A stretch of DNA of 23,915 nt from a virus. The stretch's first letter is position 1. The number at the start of each line of letters is the position of its first letter. The translations under genes and the position numbers were made by a program. Shown piece after piece: positions 1 to 7,472 of the stretch. Below the pieces are notes generated by a model, which saw only the letters and a list, made by a program, of their open reading frames with translations, was not told the DNA's origin and ran no database searches. The stretch spans positions 1 through 23,915 of IMG/VR virus record IMGVR_UViG_3300025674_000391; one strand, given 5' to 3'.

Positions 1-269
1 ACAAAGCATCAGAATATAGATATGTTGCCGTTAGTCGTAATTTATTAAAACGCTGGGGTGGTTGGTTAGACTATGGAGATTTTATCGTATTGACCGGAAC
101 TGACGGAAAGGACGGAGTGTATCAAGTCAAAGATACAATGAACGAAAGATTTGTAAATCGTATTGATATCTTGGAATCACCAGGTACAAAACCATATATG
201 TTTTCAAGTGCCAAGATTAAGAAAGCAAATCTAAACGAAGATATAAAATTTGTTACAGAAAAAAAATAA
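1..269 (+). CDS. 3D-domain (double-psi beta-barrel) protein, C-terminal part only
   Basis: This is an open frame entering from the left edge (frame starts at base 3) and ending at TAA 267-269, about 88 codons visible. The pattern VAVSRNLLKRWGG, then a YGD turn, then DTMNERFVNRIDIL resembles the 3D domain (named for its three Asp residues), a double-psi beta-barrel seen in peptidoglycan-acting enzymes and in many phage proteins of unknown role. The D-T-M-N and N-R-I-D segments would be two of the conserved Asp positions. The tail after this is Lys-rich and ends in KK. The N-terminus lies outside the window, so a catalytic or targeting domain could be missing. A role in cell-wall processing or lysis is an inference from the family. 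No hairpin terminator is visible after the stop. Confidence 0.55.
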   Translation, partial: KASEYRYVAVSRNLLKRWGGWLDYGDFIVLTGTDGKDGVYQVKDTMNERFVNRIDILESPGTKPYMFSSAKIKKANLNEDIKFVTEKK

Positions 270-289
270 TCTATTTTTACACAATGATA

Positions 290-304
290 TTATATTTATA
301 TTTG
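290..304 (+). promoter_or_regulatory. Possible promoter before the accessory cassette
   Basis: The 81-base gap between the 3D-domain gene and the ATG at 351 contains TTATATTTATA (290-300), which shares its core with the motif before 8347, 18711 and 21767. The overlapping TATATTTG (297-304) also fits the Bacteroidetes-type -7 element TAnnTTTG. There is no clear -35 TTGACA. GAGG at 341-344 is the ribosome binding site for the next gene. Which polymerase form reads this promoter cannot be decided from sequence. Confidence 0.35.
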
Positions 305-350
305 TAGAGAAATAACTAAACATTAATAATTAAAAAATATGAGGTATTAA

Positions 351-1529
351 ATGAGTTTTGAAAACTTTTTCGGACAACCCGAGTTCGACTACGACGGAGA
401 AAAACAAAAGTTCATAAACAATATGGACTATCTAAAATCTCAATCAGTTCAAGAAGCAACATTATGGAAGAAGTGGGAAGAATTTAATAAAGAACCACAA
501 TACTATATGGATAGAGCAGATAGTATTGATAGGTTAGAAAAAACACTTTGGACACCAACAGACATCTACAATAAAGAATTAACTATATCAGAAATCAATG
601 CAATCGAACCAATCATAGAAGTTGTAGAACAAGGAACAGGAGATGATTGGATATTAACAAGACGATTGATTCACTCTATGGAGTTCACAGCAAATCCAGG
701 TCGTAATGTAAAGTTCTTCGTTAAAGACAAAACCACCAATAAGGTATTGGGTGTAATCTCATTAGGTAGTGATGTAACTTCATTAGGAGTTAGAGATGAG
801 TATATCGGTTGGACAAAAGATGATAAGTTTAAAAACGGAAGACTAAATCATACTGCAATCGGTTCTACTATTTGTTGTACACAACCACTTGGATTTAATT
901 TCTTGGGTGGTAAGTTGGTAGCAGCTATGGTTACATCAGGAACAATTCGTGATACTTGGAAAGAACTATATGGACAAACCGTAGTTGGTTTTTCTACAAC
1001 TGCATTGTATGGTATTCACTCAATGTATAATGGAATACCACATTGGAAAACTCTTGGAGAAACCAAAGGTAAGATTAGTTTAAAACCGGACGATAAGTTT
1101 TATGATGTATGGCATCAATGGTTGAAAGACAACAATCGAGAAGAATACGACAAGGTTACAACATCAACTACCGGACAACCAGTCACAGGTATCAAACAAA
1201 AAATTCTACAATTGATTTACAAAGAATTAGGAATTAAACGAGCAGAATATGAACACGGATTTAAACGAGGTTGTTATTATGCAGATTTATATCAAAATGG
1301 AAAAGAGTTTCTAAGAAGTGAAATCACAGAAGATGAATTAATTATGAAACCTAAATATGAACAAGATGTAGAGTATATTAAAAACTGGTGGAAACCAAAA
1401 GCAATCAACCGATATACAAAACTATTAGAAGAAAACAGAATCAAACCAGAGAAGTTATATTATAAAGATATCATCAATACTTCTTGGGAAGAAACAAAAG
1501 AAAAATACTTAGGAGAAATAGGTAGATAG
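351..1529 (+). CDS. DruA/DUF4338-like protein
   Basis: A 392-residue protein with ATG preceded by GAGG seven bases upstream. Residues about 95-245 have the look of the DUF4338 domain found in DruA of the Druantia defence system: a strand-rich start with VLGVISLGSDV (132-142), RDEYIGW (149-155), a run of conserved small and polar residues including the Cys pair C175-C176, NFLGGKLVA (183-191), then a helix and an LYG-containing strand (207-223). The part after about residue 280 is charged and helical and contains KRGCYYADLYQN (305-316), probably a second conserved module. DruA has no settled biochemical activity that I can cite, so none is assigned. Here it stands without other Druantia genes and abuts a glycosyltransferase gene (1-base overlap, TAGTG), so a role linked to DNA modification is plausible. 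The family call rests on recognised pattern only. Confidence 0.5.
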   Translation: MSFENFFGQPEFDYDGEKQKFINNMDYLKSQSVQEATLWKKWEEFNKEPQYYMDRADSIDRLEKTLWTPTDIYNKELTISEINAIEPIIEVVEQGTGDDWILTRRLIHSMEFTANPGRNVKFFVKDKTTNKVLGVISLGSDVTSLGVRDEYIGWTKDDKFKNGRLNHTAIGSTICCTQPLGFNFLGGKLVAAMVTSGTIRDTWKELYGQTVVGFSTTALYGIHSMYNGIPHWKTLGETKGKISLKPDDKFYDVWHQWLKDNNREEYDKVTTSTTGQPVTGIKQKILQLIYKELGIKRAEYEHGFKRGCYYADLYQNGKEFLRSEITEDELIMKPKYEQDVEYIKNWWKPKAINRYTKLLEENRIKPEKLYYKDIINTSWEETKEKYLGEIGR

Positions 1530-2566
1530 TGAGGATAGTTTTACCATACAATGACCACCTTGGTAAGTTTAGTAAAACTAACTTTGTTGGTGGGATTGAA
1601 AAATTTTGTGTTCAGATAATGGAAACATATGATGATGTTCACATTATCAATATTAACAACAAAGAAAATCCTAAAGACAACACAGAAAAAATAAAGAACT
1701 TTGCAAGAGAAAAAAATGCAGACATCATTATATCTAATTGGCATCAAGCATCTTTTGTTGGTTCATCTATTACAGATTCAGAAATTCCTATTATGTTTTT
1801 ATATCACTCATTACCTTCTTTTGGTTCGTTTATTAAAACTGCACTTAACCTAAAGAAACACAATCACTCTTGTTTTTTTGTTAGTGAATATCAACACAAT
1901 ATAGTTAATGAGTTGGGTAAAAGATTTAAAGAAGACTATCTTGATGCTGATGGTTTTATAAATTCAAGTTATGTAATCGGAGATAAACCAAAACTAAAAG
2001 AGATAGAATATGATTGTATCACTATCGGTAGATGTGAACCAACAGAAAAGAAACCTTTTTTATTAAAAGAATATTTGAAAGATACTGATTATAAAAGTAT
2101 GGTTATTACAACTAATCCAATAAATGAAAAAGAAAAAAAATATATTGAGAATAATTCTAATTGGGATAATGTATTAATGGGAATAAAACATTCAGAAGCT
2201 ATGGAACACTTATCAAAGTCTATGACTTACTTTTCTACAATGCCATTTGAAACTTGGGGTATCACGGCATTAGAAGCATTATCTCACGGAGTTCCAATAA
2301 TTTTAAATTCAAAGAAAATGAAACATTCATCTGAAAGTATACCGGCATCTAACAAACATTATAAGAAAATATTGTGGGATAAGAAAGTTGGTTCAGAACA
2401 ATTGATATCTGCTATTGAAAGTTTTAGAAATATAGACAGAAAAGAAATACAAGATATGACTTGGGATAAACATAATCATACTGAATGGAAAGATAATTTT
2501 TCTAATTGTATTGACAAAACATTAGATAATTTTAAAAAAAATAATAAATTTGAAAAATTTACTTGA
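1529..2566 (+). CDS. GT-B glycosyltransferase (GT4-like)
   Basis: A 345-residue protein starting with GTG that overlaps the preceding TAG by one base, which indicates translational coupling. The N-terminal Rossmann half carries the GGIEKF motif (residues 21-26) typical of GT4 enzymes that use nucleotide sugars. The C-terminal half contains FETWGITALEALSHGVP (240-256), where E241 and E249 form the EX7E motif, followed by a hydrophobic strand IILN. At 345 residues it is compact but complete for a GT-B fold. Acceptor and donor are not visible. Because a second glycosyltransferase downstream carries a DNA-binding-like domain and the genome is a phage, modified DNA bases are a reasonable acceptor, but capsid protein or host surface glycan cannot be excluded. 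The C-terminus is Lys/Asn-rich. The promoter of the next gene begins three bases before this stop codon. Confidence 0.8.
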   Translation: MRIVLPYNDHLGKFSKTNFVGGIEKFCVQIMETYDDVHIININNKENPKDNTEKIKNFAREKNADIIISNWHQASFVGSSITDSEIPIMFLYHSLPSFGSFIKTALNLKKHNHSCFFVSEYQHNIVNELGKRFKEDYLDADGFINSSYVIGDKPKLKEIEYDCITIGRCEPTEKKPFLLKEYLKDTDYKSMVITTNPINEKEKKYIENNSNWDNVLMGIKHSEAMEHLSKSMTYFSTMPFETWGITALEALSHGVPIILNSKKMKHSSESIPASNKHYKKILWDKKVGSEQLISAIESFRNIDRKEIQDMTWDKHNHTEWKDNFSNCIDKTLDNFKKNNKFEKFT

Positions 2567-2591
2567 CATTGTTAAAAAAATTTTGTATATT
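2563..2591 (+). promoter_or_regulatory. Sigma70-type promoter for the DUF262-HNH gene
   Basis: TTGACA (2563-2568), a spacer of exactly 17 bases, then TATATT (2586-2591). The -35 box is perfect and the -10 box differs from TATAAT at one position. It overlaps the last codon of the upstream glycosyltransferase. It gives the nuclease gene its own, presumably early, transcription by host polymerase, with a leader of about 90 bases. Confidence 0.75.
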
Positions 2592-2600
2592 AATATACAA
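2583..2600. promoter_or_regulatory. 18-bp perfect palindrome over the -10 box (candidate operator)
   Basis: TTGTATATTAATATACAA is a perfect inverted repeat with no spacer, and it contains the whole -10 element. A dimeric repressor bound here would block the promoter. The AT-rich composition makes short palindromes common, but 9-bp half-sites centred on a strong promoter are less easily explained by chance. No obvious repressor gene is in the window. Confidence 0.5.
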
Positions 2601-2614
2601 TTATATCGTGGATA

Positions 2615-2630
2615 CCAGATATCCAGATAT
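2615..2630 (+). repeat. Tandem 8-bp repeat in the leader
   Basis: CCAGATAT occurs twice back to back (2615-2622 and 2623-2630), about 25 bases downstream of the -10 box. It could be a second regulatory protein site or chance. TATAAT follows at 2631-2636 but lacks a matching -35 box. Confidence 0.35.
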
Positions 2631-2652
2631 TATAATAACGGGGGAAAGAATA

Positions 2653-2712
2653 ATGGATGTCGAGTACCCAATAACGAATAGGAGACAAATATGTCGACAA
2701 TCGATAAAATAG
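2653..2712 (+). CDS. Possible 19-residue leader peptide overlapping the nuclease start
   Basis: An ATG at 2653 follows a G-rich ribosome-binding-like stretch (GGGGG at 2640-2644) and reads MDVEYPITNRRQICRQSIK before TAG 2710-2712. It overlaps the first seven codons of the nuclease gene in another frame. Translation of this peptide would compete with or couple to initiation at 2691. It may be only a chance frame. The placement directly in the leader of a potentially toxic nuclease makes an attenuation-like role worth noting. Confidence 0.25.
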   Translation: MDVEYPITNRRQICRQSIK

Positions 2713-4364
2713 TAGATAACATCAAATCTACACAAGAACAGAAGGCAACTGAAAATGCCGAATCAAAATGGTTATATATGGATGCGAGTGGAAACACTAC
2801 ACCAATTGATGAAAGTCAAATAACCTTAATGTCTATTGAGGATTATATCAGATGTGAAATAGCAAATGATGTATTCAGTAATAGAGCAGGAGAACCTACA
2901 CCACTTTCAACAAGGGGTGGAGTTTCAGTAAAATGGTTATACGAAATGTATAACACCCAAACCCTTGAAACGGGTTCAAGAGAGTATCAACGAGAAAAAG
3001 TTGCAACTCTTGCATTTAAACAAGATATGATTAAAACAATTCTATGTAGACCTTGGTCGAGAATACCAGAGGTACACATCAGAGTAATCGTAAAAAATGG
3101 AGTACCTTACTATGAAATCATAGATGGTCAACAAAGAATACGAGCATGTATTATCGGATTCTTAAAGAATGAGTTCAAATTACCAAAAGGGTTTATGGTA
3201 GGAAACTTAGACCTTGGTGAGATGAACGCACAAGATGTGAGAAATAAGTTTCCACATCTATATGAGGAAATTCTAAATTACAGAATAACAAATACTTGGT
3301 ATGAAAACCTTTCAGACGAAATGACATCTGAGTTATTTGTAGAGGTATTGAACAAAACAAATGATATGAAACCACAAGAAAAACGAAATGCAGTCAGAGG
3401 TTTCCTATCATCTTACATTAGAGATAATGCAAGATTCGAAGTTCACGAACTATTCAGTCGTGATATTACAAATGTAGGAACAAAGAAAGAAAAACAAGTT
3501 CTTAAATATTTTCCTAATTTAAAACTAAATGGGAGAATGGAAGCAGACGAATTTCTTTCTCAACTTCTTTATGGAGTAGTCAAGGGTTGGAGAAGTGGAG
3601 TTTCTGAAAATCCATTGACTAATTGGGTTAAAACCGAACAAAAAGACGGAGCAACTTACAAGGTTCAACAATCTTGGAAAAGTGCAAAAAAAGAGTTTGA
3701 CACCTTTTTGGACTTTTGTTTGGGGATAGTTAAAACAATTAGTCCAAATAATAAGAAACGACTAACCAAGAATATGGCATTCAATTTATTACTATATGGG
3801 TATGACTTACATACCACATATGGAAAGTTGGACAAACAAATGTATACAGATTGGTGGTTTGATGTTTACACTCGTTGGAGTGAAAACTCAAAGAACAAAA
3901 CACCACTATATCACGGACATACATTTCCAGGTAGTCCCGATAGAGACTTACCACAATTTGACGCACTATTTAGTGGGTTGAATAAGAATAGCATAAGTGC
4001 TCAAATTTATGTTTTGGATTTGGAACTTAACAAAGACAAATCTAAAGCAGGAGTGGTTGAGTTAGACCAAAGAGAAACTTTCTCTAAGTCTGATGTTCAG
4101 AAAAAGTTTTTTGAACAAGGACAGAAATGTTTCTACACAGGTGAACCATTAAACTTATCAAACGCAGCTGGTGACCATTATATCGCCAGAAGTTTGGGCA
4201 TTGCAAGAGGTGGTGTAACTGAATATGATAACTTAGTTATCACAACATCACTTTTGAACAATGAAAAAGATAACAAAACACCGGAGGAATTTCATAAGTT
4301 CCTTGTAAAAAGAGGTTATAATATTTCACCGGAGTTTGAAGCAAGGTTACAGGAAACCAAATAA
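2691..4364 (+). CDS. DUF262 + HNH nuclease (GmrSD-like, fused)
   Basis: A 557-residue protein starting at ATG after AGGAGA (2680-2685). Residues about 80-170 carry the DUF262 (ParB-like) signature: REYQREK (97-103), a helix, RIPEV (124-128), and the catalytic or nucleotide-binding motif DGQQR at 145-149. A long middle region (200-440) is helical. The C-terminus is an HNH-type module: C480 in KCFYTGEPL, the D495-H496 pair, N514 in EYDNLV, and N524/K526. DUF262 with a C-terminal HNH domain is the architecture of GmrSD type IV restriction enzymes, which cleave glucosylated hydroxymethylcytosine DNA. GmrSD homologues usually carry DUF1524 as the HNH part; here the HNH part looks more like the CxxTGEPL type. 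A phage carrying such an enzyme between two glycosyltransferases is notable. Possible roles are destroying rival or host DNA or acting on modified bases. The stop overlaps the next ATG (TAATG). Confidence 0.7.
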   Translation: MSTIDKIVDNIKSTQEQKATENAESKWLYMDASGNTTPIDESQITLMSIEDYIRCEIANDVFSNRAGEPTPLSTRGGVSVKWLYEMYNTQTLETGSREYQREKVATLAFKQDMIKTILCRPWSRIPEVHIRVIVKNGVPYYEIIDGQQRIRACIIGFLKNEFKLPKGFMVGNLDLGEMNAQDVRNKFPHLYEEILNYRITNTWYENLSDEMTSELFVEVLNKTNDMKPQEKRNAVRGFLSSYIRDNARFEVHELFSRDITNVGTKKEKQVLKYFPNLKLNGRMEADEFLSQLLYGVVKGWRSGVSENPLTNWVKTEQKDGATYKVQQSWKSAKKEFDTFLDFCLGIVKTISPNNKKRLTKNMAFNLLLYGYDLHTTYGKLDKQMYTDWWFDVYTRWSENSKNKTPLYHGHTFPGSPDRDLPQFDALFSGLNKNSISAQIYVLDLELNKDKSKAGVVELDQRETFSKSDVQKKFFEQGQKCFYTGEPLNLSNAAGDHYIARSLGIARGGVTEYDNLVITTSLLNNEKDNKTPEEFHKFLVKRGYNISPEFEARLQETK

Positions 4365-5701
4365 TGTCGTTAAGTAGATTCATATCAGACGACAAAGAAT
4401 ACAAGTATAAAATACTTGTGTATCCAAATATAACTTTCCAAAAAGATTTGGAGAAAGATAGTTATGTAGTTGTGTTGGGTAATATAATTAAAGAAATGAA
4501 TAAGCTCAGAAATGATTTACATTGGACAATTTTATCACCCAAGTTAATATCAAGTTTACAATTTGACAATACAGAACAATTAATAGTTCCACAACTTACA
4601 TATCCTAATTCAATGAGAATGTCTTTTCCATTTAAAGAAGTTATGAAAGTAATTGACTGGAAGCATACAGATTATGATATCGTGTATAGTCATTTACCGG
4701 AGCATACTGGACAACTGAAGAATCTACTTTTCAACACAACCAATATTGAACCAACAATAATCGGTTATACTCATTGGACTGAGTTCAAGGAAATAACAAA
4801 TTATGAATATCAAGTTGGTTTAGCATTTAACATTATTGGTTTATTACAACAAGAGAAATGTGGTATCAATACAGAAGCACAAAAACAACTCGTATTGAAA
4901 AATGCAAGGGAACAATTTAATGATGATGTAGTTAAACAATTAGATGAAATCCTTGAACCACATTATCTCGGTTGGGAAACACCAAACTATGAAAAACAAA
5001 CAACAGATAAAAATATAATTGTTTACAATCATAGACCACACACATACAAAAACTATCCTTGGTTCTTACAACAAATGGATAAACTTTGGGAACAAAGACA
5101 AGACTTTGAAGTGTGGGTTCCATTAGCAGAATCAAAAGAAAAACAATATATGACGATTGACAAGTATGATAGATATGGTTATTTTTCTAAATTATCTTCT
5201 TGTAAAGTGGGTGTTTGTTGTAAACAAAAATATGAAGGTTGGGCAGTATCTGCTACGGACGGAATGTCAGTTGGAGTTCCTTATATGTTTTCAGATGACG
5301 GAAGTTATCACGAGTTAGCAGATGATGCTGGAATATATTATAAAGATTCAGATGAGTTTTTAACACTAATGAATAAAGTATTAGATGACGAAAACTTTAG
5401 AAATGAATATTCTGAAAAATCATTACAACGATTTGAAGATAGTAAATGGGATAAACAGATTTTAAAAATTAACGATATGTTTCAAAACTCTATGGACAAT
5501 TTAAGACAGATTGGTAAAACAGAATCATACGATAGAATGGTAGAGTTTATCAAAAATAAAAAGTCCGTAACAAAAAATGAGATAATGAAGCATATGGGAG
5601 ATTGGGGAGTTAGAGTAAAATTTAACGGATACCGAAACAGATTAAGAACTGAAAAAGATATAAGATTAACAAAAAATAGATACGAGGTTATTGAAAAATG
5701 A
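4364..5701 (+). CDS. GT-B glycosyltransferase with C-terminal winged-helix-like domain
   Basis: A 445-residue protein translationally coupled to the nuclease gene. The N-terminal half is a Rossmann-like domain. The C-terminal half has the nucleotide-sugar site YEGWAVSATDGMSVGVP (290-306); E291 and D299 make an E-x7-D variant of the GT4 EX7E motif, followed by DDGSYHEL. After the catalytic fold ends near 375, residues about 388-445 form a separate module: helix (YDRMVEFIKN), a second helix after a Thr cap (TKNEIMKHM), a basic stretch with many Arg/Lys, and a terminal beta hairpin ending in RYEVIEK. That order looks like a winged helix-turn-helix, which would bring the enzyme to DNA. This makes DNA-base glycosylation the leading hypothesis. 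The wing assignment is by eye. The 3' end overlaps the HD gene (ATGA). Confidence 0.75.
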   Translation: MSLSRFISDDKEYKYKILVYPNITFQKDLEKDSYVVVLGNIIKEMNKLRNDLHWTILSPKLISSLQFDNTEQLIVPQLTYPNSMRMSFPFKEVMKVIDWKHTDYDIVYSHLPEHTGQLKNLLFNTTNIEPTIIGYTHWTEFKEITNYEYQVGLAFNIIGLLQQEKCGINTEAQKQLVLKNAREQFNDDVVKQLDEILEPHYLGWETPNYEKQTTDKNIIVYNHRPHTYKNYPWFLQQMDKLWEQRQDFEVWVPLAESKEKQYMTIDKYDRYGYFSKLSSCKVGVCCKQKYEGWAVSATDGMSVGVPYMFSDDGSYHELADDAGIYYKDSDEFLTLMNKVLDDENFRNEYSEKSLQRFEDSKWDKQILKINDMFQNSMDNLRQIGKTESYDRMVEFIKNKKSVTKNEIMKHMGDWGVRVKFNGYRNRLRTEKDIRLTKNRYEVIEK

Positions 5702-6501
5702 AACAACTAACAGAACAACAAATAATGGATAATTGGAACGAACTTAGAACCATTATCAACAATACATTTAGTGGAGAAAGATTAGAAAAACTCAACAAGA
5801 TGTATGATTACTTTGAAGATAGAATGTGTATGGCACCAGCAAGTGGTAGAGCACATTATCATAATGCTATGGTCGGTGGATATGTAGAACACATATTGCA
5901 TGTGGTCAAATTTTCACAAGAGGTAAAATCTATGTGGGAAAACAATGGTGCAGAAATAAACTTTACAGACGAAGAACTAATCTTTGCTGCACTACATCAC
6001 GACTTAGGTAAAGTCGGAGATTTGGAAAACGACTACTATATTCCAGAGGAATCAGATTGGCATCGTAAAAACCAAGGTAGTATTTTTAAACACAATCCCG
6101 AACTACAATATATGACCGTATCAGATAGGTCAACTTGGTTATTACAACATTTTGAAATACCAATGACTGAGTGGGAATATTTGGGATTAAGATTAACTGA
6201 TGGATTATACGAAGAAGCAAATGAAAAATATCTTAAAGGGTTTAATCCACAATGGGCAGTAAGAACAAATATGGCTTACATCTTACACCAAGCAGATATG
6301 ATGGCTACTCACATTGAGTCAGACCAATGGAAACGAGGTGATAAAATTGAGAGTGATAAAGTTATGATGTCAGTAAATAAAATTAAGGGCGCAGTCGATA
6401 AACAAGTTGATGCAAACAATGAAGTTAAAGAAAAGTTCAATACTAAATCAACTGATGCGAAAGATATCTTTAACGAACTATTTGGGGAGGCAAAAAAATG
6501 A
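5698..6501 (+). CDS. HD-domain metal-dependent phosphohydrolase
   Basis: A 267-residue protein. The HD superfamily metal ligands are visible in order: H65 in GYVEHILHVV, the H101-D102 doublet in ALHHDLGKVGDL, and D200 in ILHQADMMATH. HD proteins hydrolyse phosphomonoesters or phosphodiesters, often of nucleotides; the substrate here is unknown. The C-terminal 55 residues are charged and probably helical. The gene overlaps its neighbours on both sides by four bases (ATGA), so it is in the same translational unit as the glycosyltransferase before and the small membrane protein after. In T4-like phages an HD enzyme could serve nucleotide pool management during replication or remove a defence nucleotide signal; the sequence does not distinguish these. 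Confidence 0.75.
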   Translation: MKQLTEQQIMDNWNELRTIINNTFSGERLEKLNKMYDYFEDRMCMAPASGRAHYHNAMVGGYVEHILHVVKFSQEVKSMWENNGAEINFTDEELIFAALHHDLGKVGDLENDYYIPEESDWHRKNQGSIFKHNPELQYMTVSDRSTWLLQHFEIPMTEWEYLGLRLTDGLYEEANEKYLKGFNPQWAVRTNMAYILHQADMMATHIESDQWKRGDKIESDKVMMSVNKIKGAVDKQVDANNEVKEKFNTKSTDAKDIFNELFGEAKK

Positions 6502-6746
6502 TATATGGTATATTAACAATTATTTGCTTGACTTTAAGTTATGTTGTGTTTAACTTAACGAGAAAAGTAGAAAGACTTGAAACTTGGGTTGAGGATTACG
6601 CACAACGAATCCAAGAAACACAAAATACTTTAAAAGAGATTGACCAAAAAGGAACATTTGAAGCTGATGATGAAATCGGTGTAGTGTTTCAAGCAATCAA
6701 AGAAACCGTAGACGAGTTAAACGAAATAACAGAACAGGAGATATAA
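6498..6746 (+). CDS. Small N-terminally anchored coiled-coil protein
   Basis: An 82-residue protein of unknown function. Residues 2-20 are a single hydrophobic segment, followed by a basic RK pair that favours a cytoplasmic C-terminus. Residues 22-78 are acidic and helical with heptad-like spacing of hydrophobic residues, suggesting a short coiled coil. It overlaps the HD gene by four bases and its TAA directly abuts the ATG of the sigma factor gene. The gene carries GGAG just before its own stop, serving the next gene. Confidence 0.7.
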   Translation: MIYGILTIICLTLSYVVFNLTRKVERLETWVEDYAQRIQETQNTLKEIDQKGTFEADDEIGVVFQAIKETVDELNEITEQEI

Positions 6747-7472
6747 ATGCCAAGAAAAGCAAAAAAAGGTTCAACAAGATATTACTTTACAGATGTAACT
6801 GAACAAGCAATCATTAGACACAATAATGAAACTCGTCCACATATGCGAGAACGAATTTATAATGAACACATCAGACAACCATTTGAGAAGTTAGCAGAAA
6901 ACATTATTCACACATTTAAGTTTTATTACTTTGATGTTCCGAGTGAAGATGTTAAACACGAGGTTGTGAGTTTCTTATATATGAATATGCATAAGTTCAC
7001 CGAAGGTAAAGGTAAGGCATTTAGTTATTTCAGTATCGTGGCAAAGAATTATTTAATTCTACACAACAATAACAATTACAAAAAATTAAAACAAACTGAT
7101 GACGAGTCCGTAACGGATTACAAAAGAGATGCGATGTGGGAAACACAACGAGAAGATATCTTAGAAGGACAAAAAGAATATATGGATTTATTCATTGATT
7201 ATTGGTCAAACAATCTAACTACCGTCTTCAAACGAAAACAAGATATAGATGTTGCTAATTCAGTATTGTATTTAATGGAACAAAGACAAAACATTGAGAA
7301 CTTTAATAAGAAAGCTCTATACATTTTGATTAGAGAGATGACCGGTTCCAATACACAACACATTACTCGTGTGATTAATGTTCTGAAAAAACATCATACT
7401 AATTTACAAAAGAACTACTTGGCAACTGGTTCAATAGAAACGAAATTTACTGGGTCGTGGGACAACTTATAA
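6747..7472 (+). CDS. Probable late-transcription sigma factor (gp55-like)
   Basis: A 241-residue protein. After a basic N-terminus, residues 34-110 follow the plan of a minimal sigma region 2: a helix with HMRERIYNEHIRQPFEKLAENII, then an acidic helix (EDVKHEVVSFLYMNMHKF) and the stretch KGKAFSYFSIVAKNYLI, which matches the core-binding and melting segment seen in gp55 of T4-like phages. In T4, gp55 replaces sigma70 on RNA polymerase and, with gp33 and the sliding clamp, directs transcription from TATAAATA promoters. T4 gp55 is 185 residues, so this one is longer at the C-terminus. It is followed by the structural gene block that carries shared upstream motifs. Other small sigma-like factors remain possible. 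Confidence 0.65.
   Translation: MPRKAKKGSTRYYFTDVTEQAIIRHNNETRPHMRERIYNEHIRQPFEKLAENIIHTFKFYYFDVPSEDVKHEVVSFLYMNMHKFTEGKGKAFSYFSIVAKNYLILHNNNNYKKLKQTDDESVTDYKRDAMWETQREDILEGQKEYMDLFIDYWSNNLTTVFKRKQDIDVANSVLYLMEQRQNIENFNKKALYILIREMTGSNTQHITRVINVLKKHHTNLQKNYLATGSIETKFTGSWDNL

Noticed and set aside
2631-2636. A perfect TATAAT as a second promoter for the nuclease gene
   Set aside because: The hexamer at the matching -35 position (2608-2613) is GTGGAT, unlike TTGACA; in such AT-rich DNA TATAAT alone means little.
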